DNA of 64,000 bases from Microbacterium timonense (GTDB lineage Bacteria > Actinomycetota > Actinomycetes > Actinomycetales > Microbacteriaceae): NCBI RefSeq assembly GCF_900292075.1, contig NZ_OLMV01000004.1:285579-349578 (forward strand). Reading direction: 5' to 3'. A model generated the notes under the pieces. The model worked only from the letters and a program-made list of their open reading frames with translations, ran no database searches and was not told where the DNA came from. Below are positions 9,693 through 18,243 of the stretch, one piece after another. How positions within the stretch are numbered: the stretch's first letter is position 1; the number at the start of each line of letters is the position of its first letter. Position numbers and translations under genes: made by a program.

Positions 9693-10136
9693 ATGTCGTC
9701 GCCCGCCCGTCCCCGCATGACCGGCATCGGCCGTGTGCTTGTGATCGTCTACGCGATCATGGCGCTCGGCGCCACCGGTCGCTCCTTCGTGCAGATCGTC
9801 GAGCGCTTCGACGAGGCACCCTTGGCCTATACGCTGTCGGCGCTGTCCGCCGTGGTGTACATCGTCGCCACGCTCGCGCTGGTGTTCGCGGGTCGCCGCG
9901 GCTGGTATGTCGTGGCCTGGGTGGCCATCGGCTTCGAACTCGTCGGGGTGCTGCTCATCGGCACCCTCAGCCTCGTGATGCCCGACCTGTTCGCCCACCC
10001 GACGGTGTGGTCCTGGTACGGCATGGGCTACGTCTTCGTTCCGCTGGTACTGCCCTTCCTCGGCCTGTGGTGGCTGGCGACGCACCGTCCCGGGGCGCGG
10101 GTGCACGCCGAACGGCCTGCGGCGGTGGCGTCGTGA
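9693..10136 (+). CDS. Four-helix membrane protein, ribF-coupled
   Basis: 147 residues, four predicted membrane helices (about 10-32, 45-67, 72-97, 108-130), polar tail. It resembles small conserved actinobacterial integral membrane proteins but no function is recognised. ATG 9693 lies 9 bases after TAGACT (9678-9683), so the leader is absent or only a few bases long. The ribF GTG start overlaps its stop (GTGA), so it should be co-translated with ribF. Confidence 0.78.
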   Translation: MSSPARPRMTGIGRVLVIVYAIMALGATGRSFVQIVERFDEAPLAYTLSALSAVVYIVATLALVFAGRRGWYVVAWVAIGFELVGVLLIGTLSLVMPDLFAHPTVWSWYGMGYVFVPLVLPFLGLWWLATHRPGARVHAERPAAVAS

Positions 10137-11101
10137 TCGTCTTCCGCGATCCGCGCGACGTGCCGGCCGGCTTCGGCCCGTCCGTGGTCGCGATCGGCAA
10201 GTTCGACGGCGTCCACTCGGGTCACCGCGCGGTCATCGACCGAGCGCGGGTGGATGCCGCGGCGGCGGGCGCACGCGTGGTCGCCGTCACGTTCGACCGC
10301 AATCCGCTCGCACTGCTGCGGCCCGAGATCTGCCCCGACAGCCTCGTGGGAGTGGACCAGAAGCTGCGCCTGCTCGCAGACGCCGGCGTGGACGCCACGC
10401 TCATGCTCACGTTCGATCGGGCCCTGGCCGACCTCGAGGCGCGGGCGTTCGTCGAGCACGTGCTGGTGGGTGCGCTGGGTGTGCGCATCGTCCTCGTCGG
10501 CGCGGACTTCCGGTTCGGCAAGGGCGGTGCGGGCAGCCCCGAGCTGCTGCGCGAGCTGGGCGCCGAGTTCGGATTCGACGTCGACGTCATCGACGACGTG
10601 CGAGCGATCGACGAGGGGCGGCGGGTCTCGTCCACGTGGGTGCGCGAGCTGCTGGACGCCGGAGACGTCGCCGGTGCCGCGCGACTGCTGGGTCGTCCGC
10701 ACGCAGTACGCGGCGAGGTCGTCCACGGGCTCAAGCGCGGACGCCAGCTGGGATTCCCGACAGCGAACCTCTCCGCGAGCCTGGAGGGCTTCGTTCCCGC
10801 GGAAGGCGTCTACGCCGGATGGCTCATCGACGAGGGCGGGCAGGAGGCGGCCTCCGAGCCGCGCAGCAGCGTGCGTTACCCCGCTGCGATCAGCGTGGGC
10901 ACCAACCCCACGTTCGACGACGTCGACGTGCGGCAGGTCGAGGCCTACGTCCTGGACGAGACCGACCTCGATCTGTACGGCCACGTCGTCGAGATCGAGT
11001 TCGTCTCGCGTATCCGGGGCATGGTCGCGTTCGACGACGTCGACGCGCTCATCGTCCAGATGACCGACGACATCCAGCGGGTCCGGGCGTCCCTCGCCTG
11101 A
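10133..11101 (+). CDS. ribF: Bifunctional riboflavin kinase/FAD synthetase RibF
   Basis: Converts riboflavin to FMN and FMN to FAD. 322 residues: N-terminal nucleotidyltransferase domain with IGKFDGVHSGH (about 22-32) and a RVSSTWVRELL segment, then the C-terminal flavokinase domain with GRQLGFPTANL and VYAGW. GTG 10133 overlaps the preceding stop by four bases. In many actinobacteria ribF directly precedes rpsO; here rpsO is almost 29 kb away. Confidence 0.95.
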   Translation: MIVFRDPRDVPAGFGPSVVAIGKFDGVHSGHRAVIDRARVDAAAAGARVVAVTFDRNPLALLRPEICPDSLVGVDQKLRLLADAGVDATLMLTFDRALADLEARAFVEHVLVGALGVRIVLVGADFRFGKGGAGSPELLRELGAEFGFDVDVIDDVRAIDEGRRVSSTWVRELLDAGDVAGAARLLGRPHAVRGEVVHGLKRGRQLGFPTANLSASLEGFVPAEGVYAGWLIDEGGQEAASEPRSSVRYPAAISVGTNPTFDDVDVRQVEAYVLDETDLDLYGHVVEIEFVSRIRGMVAFDDVDALIVQMTDDIQRVRASLA

Positions 11102-11144
11102 CGGACACGACGGGGTCTTCACCGCGATCCGGCCCCACGCGGGC

Positions 11145-11177
11145 TTGACGCGTCTGGGCGCGATGCTCATATGAGCA
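11145..11177 (+). promoter_or_regulatory. Promoter and palindromic operator of the deo regulator
   Basis: A -35-like TTGACG at 11145-11150 is followed 17 bp later by CATATG at 11168-11173, which lies inside the perfect 14-bp palindrome TGCTCATATGAGCA (11164-11177). A repressor bound here would cover the -10 element. The half-site TGAGCA is similar in type to known SorC/DeoR operators. Autoregulation is inferred. Confidence 0.6.
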
Positions 11178-11245
11178 AACTCTGTGCAGATGTTGCCGGT
11201 CCTTCGCGGGCGTGTCAGGCTGGACGTGACGACGGAGGGAGGATC

Positions 11246-12190
11246 GTGGACGCCGTCGACGAGCTTCTTTCGATTCGGGCCGCCGAGCTGTACTACGAAG
11301 AGAACCTCACGCAGGAGGAGATCGGCCGCAGCCTTCAGATCACGCGCTGGAAGGTCGGGCGCCTTCTCACCCAGGCGAAGGAAGAGGGCTTCGTCCGCAT
11401 CGAGATCGTGCACTCACGGGCGCGACGACCTCAGCTCGAGCGTCGTCTGCGCGAAGAGCGCGGTCTGACCGACGCCGTCGTCGTCTCGCGCGCCGGGGTG
11501 CGCAGCGACGACGAGCTGCTGCGTCGTGTGGCGCAGGCCGCCGCCGACTACCTCACGACTCTGCGTCCGAGCCCCCGCGTGCTCGGCGTCAGCTGGGGGC
11601 GCACCCTGGCCGAGGTCGCACACCACCTGCGCGAGGGCTGGTCGTCGGGAACGGACGTCGTCCAGATCAACGGCGGCGTCAGCATGAGCCCGCGGCCGGG
11701 GACGGCCGCGGCGACGGCGGTCAGCATCGCGCAGAAGGGCGGGGGGAGCGCGGCGCTGCTGTCCAGCCCGGCGATCCTCGAGCACCGCGCCACCAAGGAG
11801 GCCATCGAGGCCGACCGGGTTGTGGCCCGTGTGCTCGACCTCGCCCGCTCGGCGGACGCGTACCTGTTCAGCGCCGGCGCCGCCGATCATGGTTCGGTCC
11901 ACGTCGACAGCGGCTACCTCACGCCCGCCGACATCGACCGGCTGGTCCGCGCGGGCGCGGTGGGCGACGTCGTCGGGCGCTACATCGACAGCCGGGGGCG
12001 CGTCGTCGACGAGGTCCTCGACGCGCGGACCGTCGGACTGTCGCTTGACGAGCTCCGTCGTGCCGACGTCGCCATCGCCGCCATCGCGGGAGAACCGAAG
12101 CGCCCGATCGCCGCCGCGGTGGTGGCATCCGGGCTGTGCTCCGTGCTCGTGACAGACGAGTCGACGGCGCGACACCTGCTCGACGACTGA
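11246..12190 (+). CDS. deoR: SorC/DeoR-type sugar-phosphate-responsive regulator
   Basis: Transcriptional regulator of 314 residues. The N-terminal helix-turn-helix (about 8-55, YYEENLTQEEIGRSLQITRW) is followed by a sugar-phosphate-binding domain typical of the SorC family (B. subtilis DeoR and CggR type). GTG 11246 is chosen because GGAGGGAGG lies just upstream at about 11234-11242; an earlier in-frame ATG at 11171 would lie inside the operator. It is followed by deoC on the same strand, so the effector is probably deoxyribose 5-phosphate; this is inference from context. Confidence 0.85.
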   Translation: MDAVDELLSIRAAELYYEENLTQEEIGRSLQITRWKVGRLLTQAKEEGFVRIEIVHSRARRPQLERRLREERGLTDAVVVSRAGVRSDDELLRRVAQAAADYLTTLRPSPRVLGVSWGRTLAEVAHHLREGWSSGTDVVQINGGVSMSPRPGTAAATAVSIAQKGGGSAALLSSPAILEHRATKEAIEADRVVARVLDLARSADAYLFSAGAADHGSVHVDSGYLTPADIDRLVRAGAVGDVVGRYIDSRGRVVDEVLDARTVGLSLDELRRADVAIAAIAGEPKRPIAAAVVASGLCSVLVTDESTARHLLDD

Positions 12191-12241
12191 ACGGCCATCG
12201 TCGAGGCATCCTCACACATCCAACGAAAGCCAGGTCAGGAC

Positions 12242-13249
12242 ATGTCAGGCACTTCCATCGTGACGCTGCCCGAGCGGGCGGTCGAGCTGCTGGGCGGGCA
12301 GCCCGACGACACGACGTTGCGGCGCTACCTCCACGGGCTCCCCGGCGTGGACGCCGTCGGACTGGAGCAGCGCGCTGCGGCGCTGGGCACCCGTTCGATC
12401 AAGACGACGTCGAAGGCGTGGGCCCTCGACAAGATCATCGGGCTCATCGACCTCACCACGCTCGAGGGCGCCGACACGCCCGGAAAGGTGCGCTCGCTCG
12501 TGGCGAAGGCGCTGAACCCGGATGCGGGCGATCCCACCACGCCGCGGGTCGCCGCGGTGTGCGTGTACGGCGACATGGTGCCGTATGCGGTGGAGGCGCT
12601 GGGGTCGGCGCACGGCGACCCCGACGAAGGCGGGGTGAGCGTCGCGGCCGTCGCCACCGCGTTCCCCAGCGGGCGCGCGTCGCTCGACGTCAAGCTCGCC
12701 GACACCGCCGAAGCGGTCGCGCACGGCGCCGACGAGATCGACATGGTGATCGATCGCGGCGCGTTCCTCGCGGGTCGTTACGGGCAGGTGTTCGACCAGA
12801 TCGCCCGGGTCAAGCAGGCGTGCCGGCGCGCTGACGGCACGTACGCGTCGCTCAAGGTGATCCTCGAGACCGGCGAGCTCAACACCTACGACAACGTCAA
12901 GCGCGCCTCGTGGCTGGCGATCCTCGCCGGCGGGGACTTCATCAAGACCTCGACGGGCAAGGTGCAGCCGGCTGCGACGCTGCCGGTCACGCTCCTCATG
13001 CTCGAAGTCGTGCGCGACTGGCACCGGGCGACCGGAGAGAAGGTCGGCGTGAAACCCGCCGGCGGCATCCGCACCTCGAAGGACGCGATCAAGTACCTCG
13101 TGACGGTCGCCGAGACCGTCGGCGAGGAGTGGCTGCAGCCCCACCTGTTCCGGTACGGGGCGTCCAGCCTTCTCAACGACGTGCTGCTGCAGCGCCAGAA
13201 ACTGAAGTCCGGACACTATTCCGGCGCCGACTACGTGACGATCGACTGA
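12242..13249 (+). CDS. deoC: Deoxyribose-phosphate aldolase
   Basis: Cleaves 2-deoxyribose 5-phosphate to glyceraldehyde 3-phosphate and acetaldehyde. 335 residues, the longer form of the family, with Schiff-base Lys about residue 235 in GDFIKTSTGK and the second active-site Lys in GVKPAGGIR. DEIDMVIDRGAFL carries the conserved Asp. It is followed 15 bp later by an aldehyde dehydrogenase that could oxidise the acetaldehyde, a sensible nucleoside-deoxyribose catabolic unit. Confidence 0.95.
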   Translation: MSGTSIVTLPERAVELLGGQPDDTTLRRYLHGLPGVDAVGLEQRAAALGTRSIKTTSKAWALDKIIGLIDLTTLEGADTPGKVRSLVAKALNPDAGDPTTPRVAAVCVYGDMVPYAVEALGSAHGDPDEGGVSVAAVATAFPSGRASLDVKLADTAEAVAHGADEIDMVIDRGAFLAGRYGQVFDQIARVKQACRRADGTYASLKVILETGELNTYDNVKRASWLAILAGGDFIKTSTGKVQPAATLPVTLLMLEVVRDWHRATGEKVGVKPAGGIRTSKDAIKYLVTVAETVGEEWLQPHLFRYGASSLLNDVLLQRQKLKSGHYSGADYVTID

Positions 13250-13264
13250 GCTGGGAAACAGAAC

Positions 13265-14785
13265 ATGAGCTTCCTCGAATACGCGCCGGCCCCCGAGTCG
13301 CGCGCGATCCTCAACCTCAAGTCCGAGTACGGGCTGTTCATCGACGGCGAGTTCCGCGACGGCTCGGGCGAGTCGTTCGCGACGATCTCTCCCGCCGACG
13401 AGAAGCACATCGCGACCATCGCGTCCGCGACCGAGGCAGACGTCGACGCCGCAGTCGCCGCGGCCCGCCGTGCCTACGACAGGGTGTGGTCGAAGATGAG
13501 CGGCCGCGACCGCGGCAAGTACCTCTTCCGCATCGCGCGTCTGGTTCAGGAGCGGGCGCGAGAGCTCGCCGTGGCCGAGAGTCTCGACAACGGCAAGCCG
13601 ATCAAGGAGAGCCGCGACGTCGACGTGCCCCTGGTGGCCGCCTGGTTCTTCTATTACGCCGGCTGGGCCGACAAGCTCGAGTACGCCGGACTCGGTGCCG
13701 CCCCCCGCTCGCTCGGCGTGGCCGGTCAGGTGATCCCGTGGAACTTCCCGCTCCTCATGCTCGCGTGGAAGATCGCTCCGGCCCTCGCGGCGGGGAACAC
13801 GGTGGTGCTCAAGCCTGCCGAGACCACGCCGCTCTCCGCGCTCATCTTCGCGGAGATCCTGCAGCAGGCCGACCTTCCGCCGGGCGTCGTCAACATCGTC
13901 ACCGGGGCCGGCGTGACCGGGGCGGCCGTGGTGCGGCATCCCGACGTGAACAAGGTCGCGTTCACCGGCTCGACGGCTGTGGGACGTGAGATCGCGAAGG
14001 CGGTGGCCGGGACCGACAAGAAGCTCACTCTCGAACTCGGCGGCAAGGCCGCGAACATCGTGTTCGAGGACGCTCCGATCGACCAGGCCATCGAGGGCAT
14101 CGTCAACGGCATCTTCTTCAACCAGGGCCACGTCTGCTGCGCCGGAAGCCGGCTGCTCGTGCAGGAGTCCATCCATGACGAGGTCGTCGACCGGCTCAAG
14201 GACCGCCTCTCGACCTTGCGGCTCGGGGACCCGCTCGACAAGAACACCGACATCGGTGCCATCAACTCGCGCGAACAGCTGGACCGCATCCGCGAGCTCA
14301 GCCGCATCGGCGAGGAGGAAGGCGCGGACCGCTGGAGCGCCGACTGCGTCATCCCCGACAACGGCTTCTGGTTCGCCCCGACGATCTTCACGAACGTGCA
14401 GGCCAGTCACCGGATCGCGCGCGACGAGATCTTCGGGCCTGTCCTGTCGGTGCTGACCTTCCGCACGCCGGCCGAGGCCATCGAGAAGGCCAACAACACG
14501 CCGTACGGCCTGTCGGCGGGCATCTGGTCCGACAAGGGCTCTCGGATCCTCGCGGTAGCCGACAAGCTGCGCGCCGGTGTCGTGTGGGCGAACACGTTCA
14601 ACCGATTCGACCCGTCGTCGCCGTTCGGAGGGTACAAGGAGTCCGGCTACGGTCGCGAGGGCGGCCGGCACGGGCTGGCGGCGTACCTCAAGGATGGCTC
14701 CGCCGCTTCCCGGTCGTTCATCGAGCGAGGAACGAGCGAGACGAAACGCGACGCCGGCCGCTCGAAGAAGGAGGTGTCGGCGTGA
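13265..14785 (+). CDS. NAD(P)-dependent aldehyde dehydrogenase
   Basis: Full-length aldehyde dehydrogenase of 506 residues. It has the NAD-binding region with PWNFPLLM and FTGSTAVGREI, the general-base motif ELGGKAANIVF and the catalytic Cys in GHVCCAGSR, then EIFGPVLSVL. It probably oxidises acetaldehyde made by DeoC. The last part of the frame, DNA 14712-14748 coding for RSFIERGTSETKRD, is a degenerate copy of the intergenic inverted repeat found at 15.66-16.09 kb, so the C-terminal tail seems to be built from repeat DNA. Its stop overlaps the next start (GTGA). Confidence 0.92.
   Translation: MSFLEYAPAPESRAILNLKSEYGLFIDGEFRDGSGESFATISPADEKHIATIASATEADVDAAVAAARRAYDRVWSKMSGRDRGKYLFRIARLVQERARELAVAESLDNGKPIKESRDVDVPLVAAWFFYYAGWADKLEYAGLGAAPRSLGVAGQVIPWNFPLLMLAWKIAPALAAGNTVVLKPAETTPLSALIFAEILQQADLPPGVVNIVTGAGVTGAAVVRHPDVNKVAFTGSTAVGREIAKAVAGTDKKLTLELGGKAANIVFEDAPIDQAIEGIVNGIFFNQGHVCCAGSRLLVQESIHDEVVDRLKDRLSTLRLGDPLDKNTDIGAINSREQLDRIRELSRIGEEEGADRWSADCVIPDNGFWFAPTIFTNVQASHRIARDEIFGPVLSVLTFRTPAEAIEKANNTPYGLSAGIWSDKGSRILAVADKLRAGVVWANTFNRFDPSSPFGGYKESGYGREGGRHGLAAYLKDGSAASRSFIERGTSETKRDAGRSKKEVSA
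14712..14748 (+). repeat. Repeat-derived segment inside the aldehyde dehydrogenase gene
   Basis: Begins with GGTCGTT and ends with GCGAGACGAAACG, as the repeat units at 15.66-16.09 kb do, with changed middle bases. It lies in frame near the 3' end of the dehydrogenase gene. Confidence 0.55.
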
Positions 14786-15645
14786 GCGCTCGTCTGGCCG
14801 TGCCCAAGACCTACAAGCTCTACATCGGCGGCGCGTTCCCGCGCAGCGAGTCGGGTCGCACCTACGAGGTGACCACCCCGAAGGGCGCATTCCTCGCCAA
14901 CGCCGCGCTCGCGTCGCGCAAGGACGCGCGGGATGCCGTCGTCGCAGCGCGCGGCGCGGTGAAGGGCTGGTCCGGGGCCACCGCGTACAACCGCGGACAG
15001 GTGCTCTATCGGGTGGCCGAGATCCTCGAGGGCCGCCGGGCGCAGTTCGTCGACGAGATCACGCAGCAGACCGGCGTGTCGGCGGCGGCCGCAGGAGCCG
15101 AGGTCGACGAAGCCATCGACCGCTGGGTCTGGTACGCCGGCTGGTGCGACAAGTTCGGCCAGGTGGCAGGCAACGGCAACCCCGTCGCGGGCCCGTACTT
15201 CAACATCTCGGTGCCCGAGCCGACCGGCGTGGTCGGTGTCATCGCCCCGCAGGACACGGCGCTCGTGGGCCTGGTCTCGGCGATCGCCCCGGCACTGGTG
15301 ACCGGCAATTCGGTCGTCGTGGTCGCGTCGCAGCGCTTCCCGCTTTCTGCGATCTCGCTCGCCGAGGTGCTGGCCACCAGCGACCTGCCCGGAGGAGTGG
15401 TCAACGTGCTGACGGGCTCGCCCGCCGAGATCGCGCCGTGGCTCGCGTCGCATCCGGACGTGCACGCGCTGGACCTCGTCGGGGCGGGCGACCTCGATTG
15501 GGTCGACCTGCAGATCGCCGCTGCCGACACGCTCACCCGCGTCTTGCCGCCCGAGAACGGACCGGATGCCGCGGCCCCGAGCCTCGCCCGCATCACCGCG
15601 TTCACCGAGACCAAGACCGTCTGGCACACCAAGAGCCTGGTCTGA
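14782..15645 (+). CDS. Truncated aldehyde dehydrogenase homologue lacking the catalytic Cys
   Basis: 287-residue protein homologous to the N-terminal, NAD-binding part of aldehyde dehydrogenases (YKLYIGGAFPRSESG start, NISVPEPTGVVGVIAPQD, DLPGGVVNVLTG). It ends before the position of the catalytic Cys motif, and PWNFP is replaced by PQDTA, so normal dehydrogenase activity is not expected. GTG 14782 overlaps the upstream stop by four bases, so it is made with the full-length enzyme. It may be a structural or regulatory partner of that enzyme. No frameshift is needed to explain the end: the frame closes cleanly at a TGA, followed by repeat DNA. Confidence 0.8.
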   Translation: MSARLAVPKTYKLYIGGAFPRSESGRTYEVTTPKGAFLANAALASRKDARDAVVAARGAVKGWSGATAYNRGQVLYRVAEILEGRRAQFVDEITQQTGVSAAAAGAEVDEAIDRWVWYAGWCDKFGQVAGNGNPVAGPYFNISVPEPTGVVGVIAPQDTALVGLVSAIAPALVTGNSVVVVASQRFPLSAISLAEVLATSDLPGGVVNVLTGSPAEIAPWLASHPDVHALDLVGAGDLDWVDLQIAAADTLTRVLPPENGPDAAAPSLARITAFTETKTVWHTKSLV

Positions 15646-15649
15646 CCCG

Positions 15650-16145
15650 CATCCGGCGCTCGGGGCGTTTCGTCTCGCTTCGCTCGCTCAACGACCGGGT
15701 CCGGGTTCCGGTCGTTGAGCGAGGGAGCGTCAGCGACCGAGACGAAACGCCTCGCGCTCGATCGGGTCAGGATTCCGGTCGTTGAGCGAGGGAGCGCCAG
15801 CGACCGAGACGAAACGCGCTGCACCGGGGCCGGAGTTCAGGGGCTCCGGTCGGGACGAACGCGCTGCACCCGACGCTTGGGGCGTTTCGTCTCGCTTCGC
15901 TCGCTCAACGACCGGGTTCGAGGCATCGGGCTTCCGGTCGTTGAGCGAGGGAGCGCCAGCGACCGAGACGAAACGTCCTGCACCGGGCGCTCCGGGCGTT
16001 TCGTCTCGCTTCGCTCGCTCAACGACCGAGACGAAACGCGCTGCACCGGGCGCTCCGGGCGTTTCGTCTCGCTTCGCTCGCTCAACGACCGGGGCCGGAG
16101 TTCAGGGGCTCCGGGGCGGGACGAGACGCCTTGCACCCGGCGCAC
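15650..16145. repeat. Cluster of inverted intergenic repeats
   Basis: About 490 bp without a credible gene. A roughly 31-bp unit occurs on the bottom strand at 15666-15696, 15883-15913, 15997-16027 and 16060-16090; a roughly 40-bp longer form of the same element occurs on the top strand at 15710-15749, 15777-15816 and 15936-15975. Ends are GGTCGTT and GACGAAACG. Neighbouring head-to-head copies can form long hairpins. Spacers rich in CTGCACCGGG are also partly repeated. Short open frames here are repeat products. A partial copy starts at 16024. Confidence 0.85.
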
Positions 16146-16157
16146 GCCGTGCGCTCT

Positions 16158-16874
16158 TCAGGCGAGCTCGAGCCCGCCCCATTCGCCGGGACGCGTCAAC
16201 TCGCCGTAGTGCACATCGACGTCGTGGGCAGTGACCGAGGCGACGCACGCCAGCAGTGACAGCGTCGGGTACCCGTACGGGCGGTTGTCGCGGATGATGG
16301 CGCTGTCGTCCGTGGGCGGCAGCGCAGCGGAGCGCTCGAGCACCCCGAGCCACGGGGTCCACCATGGTCCATCGGTCGCCGGCCCGGCCACCTGGAACTC
16401 GGGCAGCCACCGTGCGATGCGCGGGGTGCCGCTGTCGTCGACGTCGTCGTGCGCGATCATGTGGGTGCCGGGCTCGAGTTCGACAGCGCGCAGGGCGGCG
16501 CCGTCCCACGTCAGGACGCGCGCGTGCGCACCGTCGACCTCCACGAGGTTGAAGCCGTGCGTACGCGGGTCGCCGGTGGGGGAGCGGCCGGCGACGGAGT
16601 CGAGAACGATGCCCCCGCGGGAGACGAGCTCGGACTCGGGACGCGCCGACTCGTCGGCCCGGTTCAGCAGCACCGCGAGCCTGCCGGTCGACGGCTCGGC
16701 GGCGAGCCACGCGCCGCCCGCGCGCACGTCGCGCACACCGACGACGCCCTCGTGCGGTTCAGGCCACCAGCGCCCGAGGGGGTTCCATGGCCGCTGCGGG
16801 TCTTCGTCGCGGATCGCGAGCACGCGCGTGGGCTGGTCGGCCGAGTCGGGGACGCGGATCACGACGGTGCACAT
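16158..16874 (-). CDS. NRDE/TANGO2 family protein
   Basis: 238-residue protein starting Met-Cys-Thr, with the N-terminal Cys typical of the Ntn-hydrolase-like TANGO2/NRDE family, followed by the Asn-Arg-Asp-Glu-like segment AIRDEDPQRP and the conserved WWPE..EGVVGVRD region. Human TANGO2 is linked to lipid or heme handling, but the bacterial role is not settled. ATG 16874 follows GAGGAG on the minus strand. It is divergent from coaBC over a 68-bp gap. Confidence 0.8.
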   Translation of the reverse strand: MCTVVIRVPDSADQPTRVLAIRDEDPQRPWNPLGRWWPEPHEGVVGVRDVRAGGAWLAAEPSTGRLAVLLNRADESARPESELVSRGGIVLDSVAGRSPTGDPRTHGFNLVEVDGAHARVLTWDGAALRAVELEPGTHMIAHDDVDDSGTPRIARWLPEFQVAGPATDGPWWTPWLGVLERSAALPPTDDSAIIRDNRPYGYPTLSLLACVASVTAHDVDVHYGELTRPGEWGGLELA

Positions 16875-16942
16875 GCGGGTCTCCTCGAAGGGCGGGTCGG
16901 ACGAGTGGCCGGGGTGTCGGGCTGTCGTGCCAAGATCGGAGG

Positions 16943-18163
16943 GTGTTCGTCGTGGTCGGGGTCACCGGTGGCATCGCCGCCTACAAGACGGTGCAGCTCG
17001 TGCGCCTGCTCGTCAAGACGGGGCACGAAGTGCACGTCGTCCCGACGGACGACGCGCTGCGGTTCGTGGGGACGCCGACCTGGGAGGCGATCAGCCGCCA
17101 TCCGGTCACCACCTCCGTACACGACGACGTCGCACGAGTGCGACACGTCGCGCTCGGCCAGGCCGCCGACCTCATGATCGTCGCACCCGCGACGGCGAAC
17201 ACCCTGGCGAAGATGACCGCAGGACTGGCGGACGACCTCCTCGGAACGACCCTACTCGCCACCACGGCACCGGTCGTCGTGGCCCCCGCGATGCACACCG
17301 AGATGTGGCGGCATCCGGCGACCGCGCACAATATGGCGACGCTGCGCGAACGCGGTGTCATCGTGGTCGGTCCCGAGGAGGGGGAGCTCACCGGCGGCGA
17401 CAGCGGGCCAGGTCGGATGTCCGAGCCCGAGACGATCCTCGACGTCGCGCTCGCCGCCGCCGGCGGTCCGCGCGGCGACCTCAGCGGCCTGCGCGTCGTC
17501 GTCAGCGCCGGTGGAACGAGAGAGCCGATCGACCCGGTCCGCTACATCGGGAATCGCTCCAGCGGGCGGCAGGGCGTGGCCGTCGCCCTCGCCGCCGCGC
17601 ACCGGGGAGCGGAGGTCGTGCTGGTCGCCGCGCATGTCGACGACGGCGTGCTGGCCGAGGCGTCGGCACACCCCGGTGTGCGGGTGGTGCGTGCCGGCAC
17701 GGCCGCTGAACTGGGCGCCGCCGTCCGAGCGCACACCGACGCGGACGTGATCGTGATGGCGGCGGCCGTGGCCGATTACCGCGTGGCCGAGGTGTCTGAG
17801 CTCAAGCGCTCCAAGGAGGGCGCATCCGACGGCGCGATCACGCTCGACCTCGTCGAGAACGAAGACATCCTCGCAAGTCTGGTGAAGGGGAAACGCGGGG
17901 GGCAGACGGTCGTCGGCTTCGCGGCCGAGACGCCGGGAGACGGTGAGACACTGCTCGACCGCGGGCGGCGTAAAGCCGCGCGCAAAGGTGCCGACCTGCT
18001 GGCACTCAACGAGGTCGGGTGGGCGAAGGGGTTCGAGGCATCCGACAACGCGGTCACGGTCGTCGATGCTGTGGGGACGGTCGTCATCGAGCGGCGCGGA
18101 ACCAAGCGCGACGTGGCCGAAGCGCTCTGGGACGCGGTTCTCACGGTCCGGCAGAATAAGTAA
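16943..18163 (+). CDS. coaBC: Phosphopantothenoylcysteine synthetase/decarboxylase CoaBC
   Basis: Couples 4'-phosphopantothenate to Cys and decarboxylates the product, on the way to coenzyme A. 406 residues: flavin-dependent decarboxylase domain (about 1-180) with GVTGGIAAYK, the active-site His in RHVAL and PAMHTEMW, then the ligase domain with SAGGTREPIDPVR and the SSGRQG loop, and a Lys-rich end. The flap region reads LTGGDSGPGRM and lacks the Cys found in E. coli; this seems common in actinobacteria. GTG 16943 lies 6 bases after CAAGAT, a weak leaderless arrangement. Confidence 0.92.
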   Translation: MFVVVGVTGGIAAYKTVQLVRLLVKTGHEVHVVPTDDALRFVGTPTWEAISRHPVTTSVHDDVARVRHVALGQAADLMIVAPATANTLAKMTAGLADDLLGTTLLATTAPVVVAPAMHTEMWRHPATAHNMATLRERGVIVVGPEEGELTGGDSGPGRMSEPETILDVALAAAGGPRGDLSGLRVVVSAGGTREPIDPVRYIGNRSSGRQGVAVALAAAHRGAEVVLVAAHVDDGVLAEASAHPGVRVVRAGTAAELGAAVRAHTDADVIVMAAAVADYRVAEVSELKRSKEGASDGAITLDLVENEDILASLVKGKRGGQTVVGFAAETPGDGETLLDRGRRKAARKGADLLALNEVGWAKGFEASDNAVTVVDAVGTVVIERRGTKRDVAEALWDAVLTVRQNK

Positions 18164-18243
18164 CGAAACCATAACGGTCGCATGTAGAGTGGTGCGCACC
18201 GCGTCGACGAGGACGCGGCTGCACGACCCGGAGGACATGCCCG

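Noticed and set aside
12245..14890. 881-codon open frame on the minus strand over deoC and the dehydrogenase
   Set aside because: Antisense shadow of two clear genes; biased G+C codon use opens this frame. Its protein has no recognisable domain.
14782..15645. Frameshifted remnant of a full aldehyde dehydrogenase
   Set aside because: DNA after the stop is repeat sequence and shows no remaining catalytic part in any frame; the gene start is translationally coupled.
15650..16145. CRISPR array
   Set aside because: Repeats vary in length and alternate in orientation, spacers are themselves repeated, and no cas genes are present.
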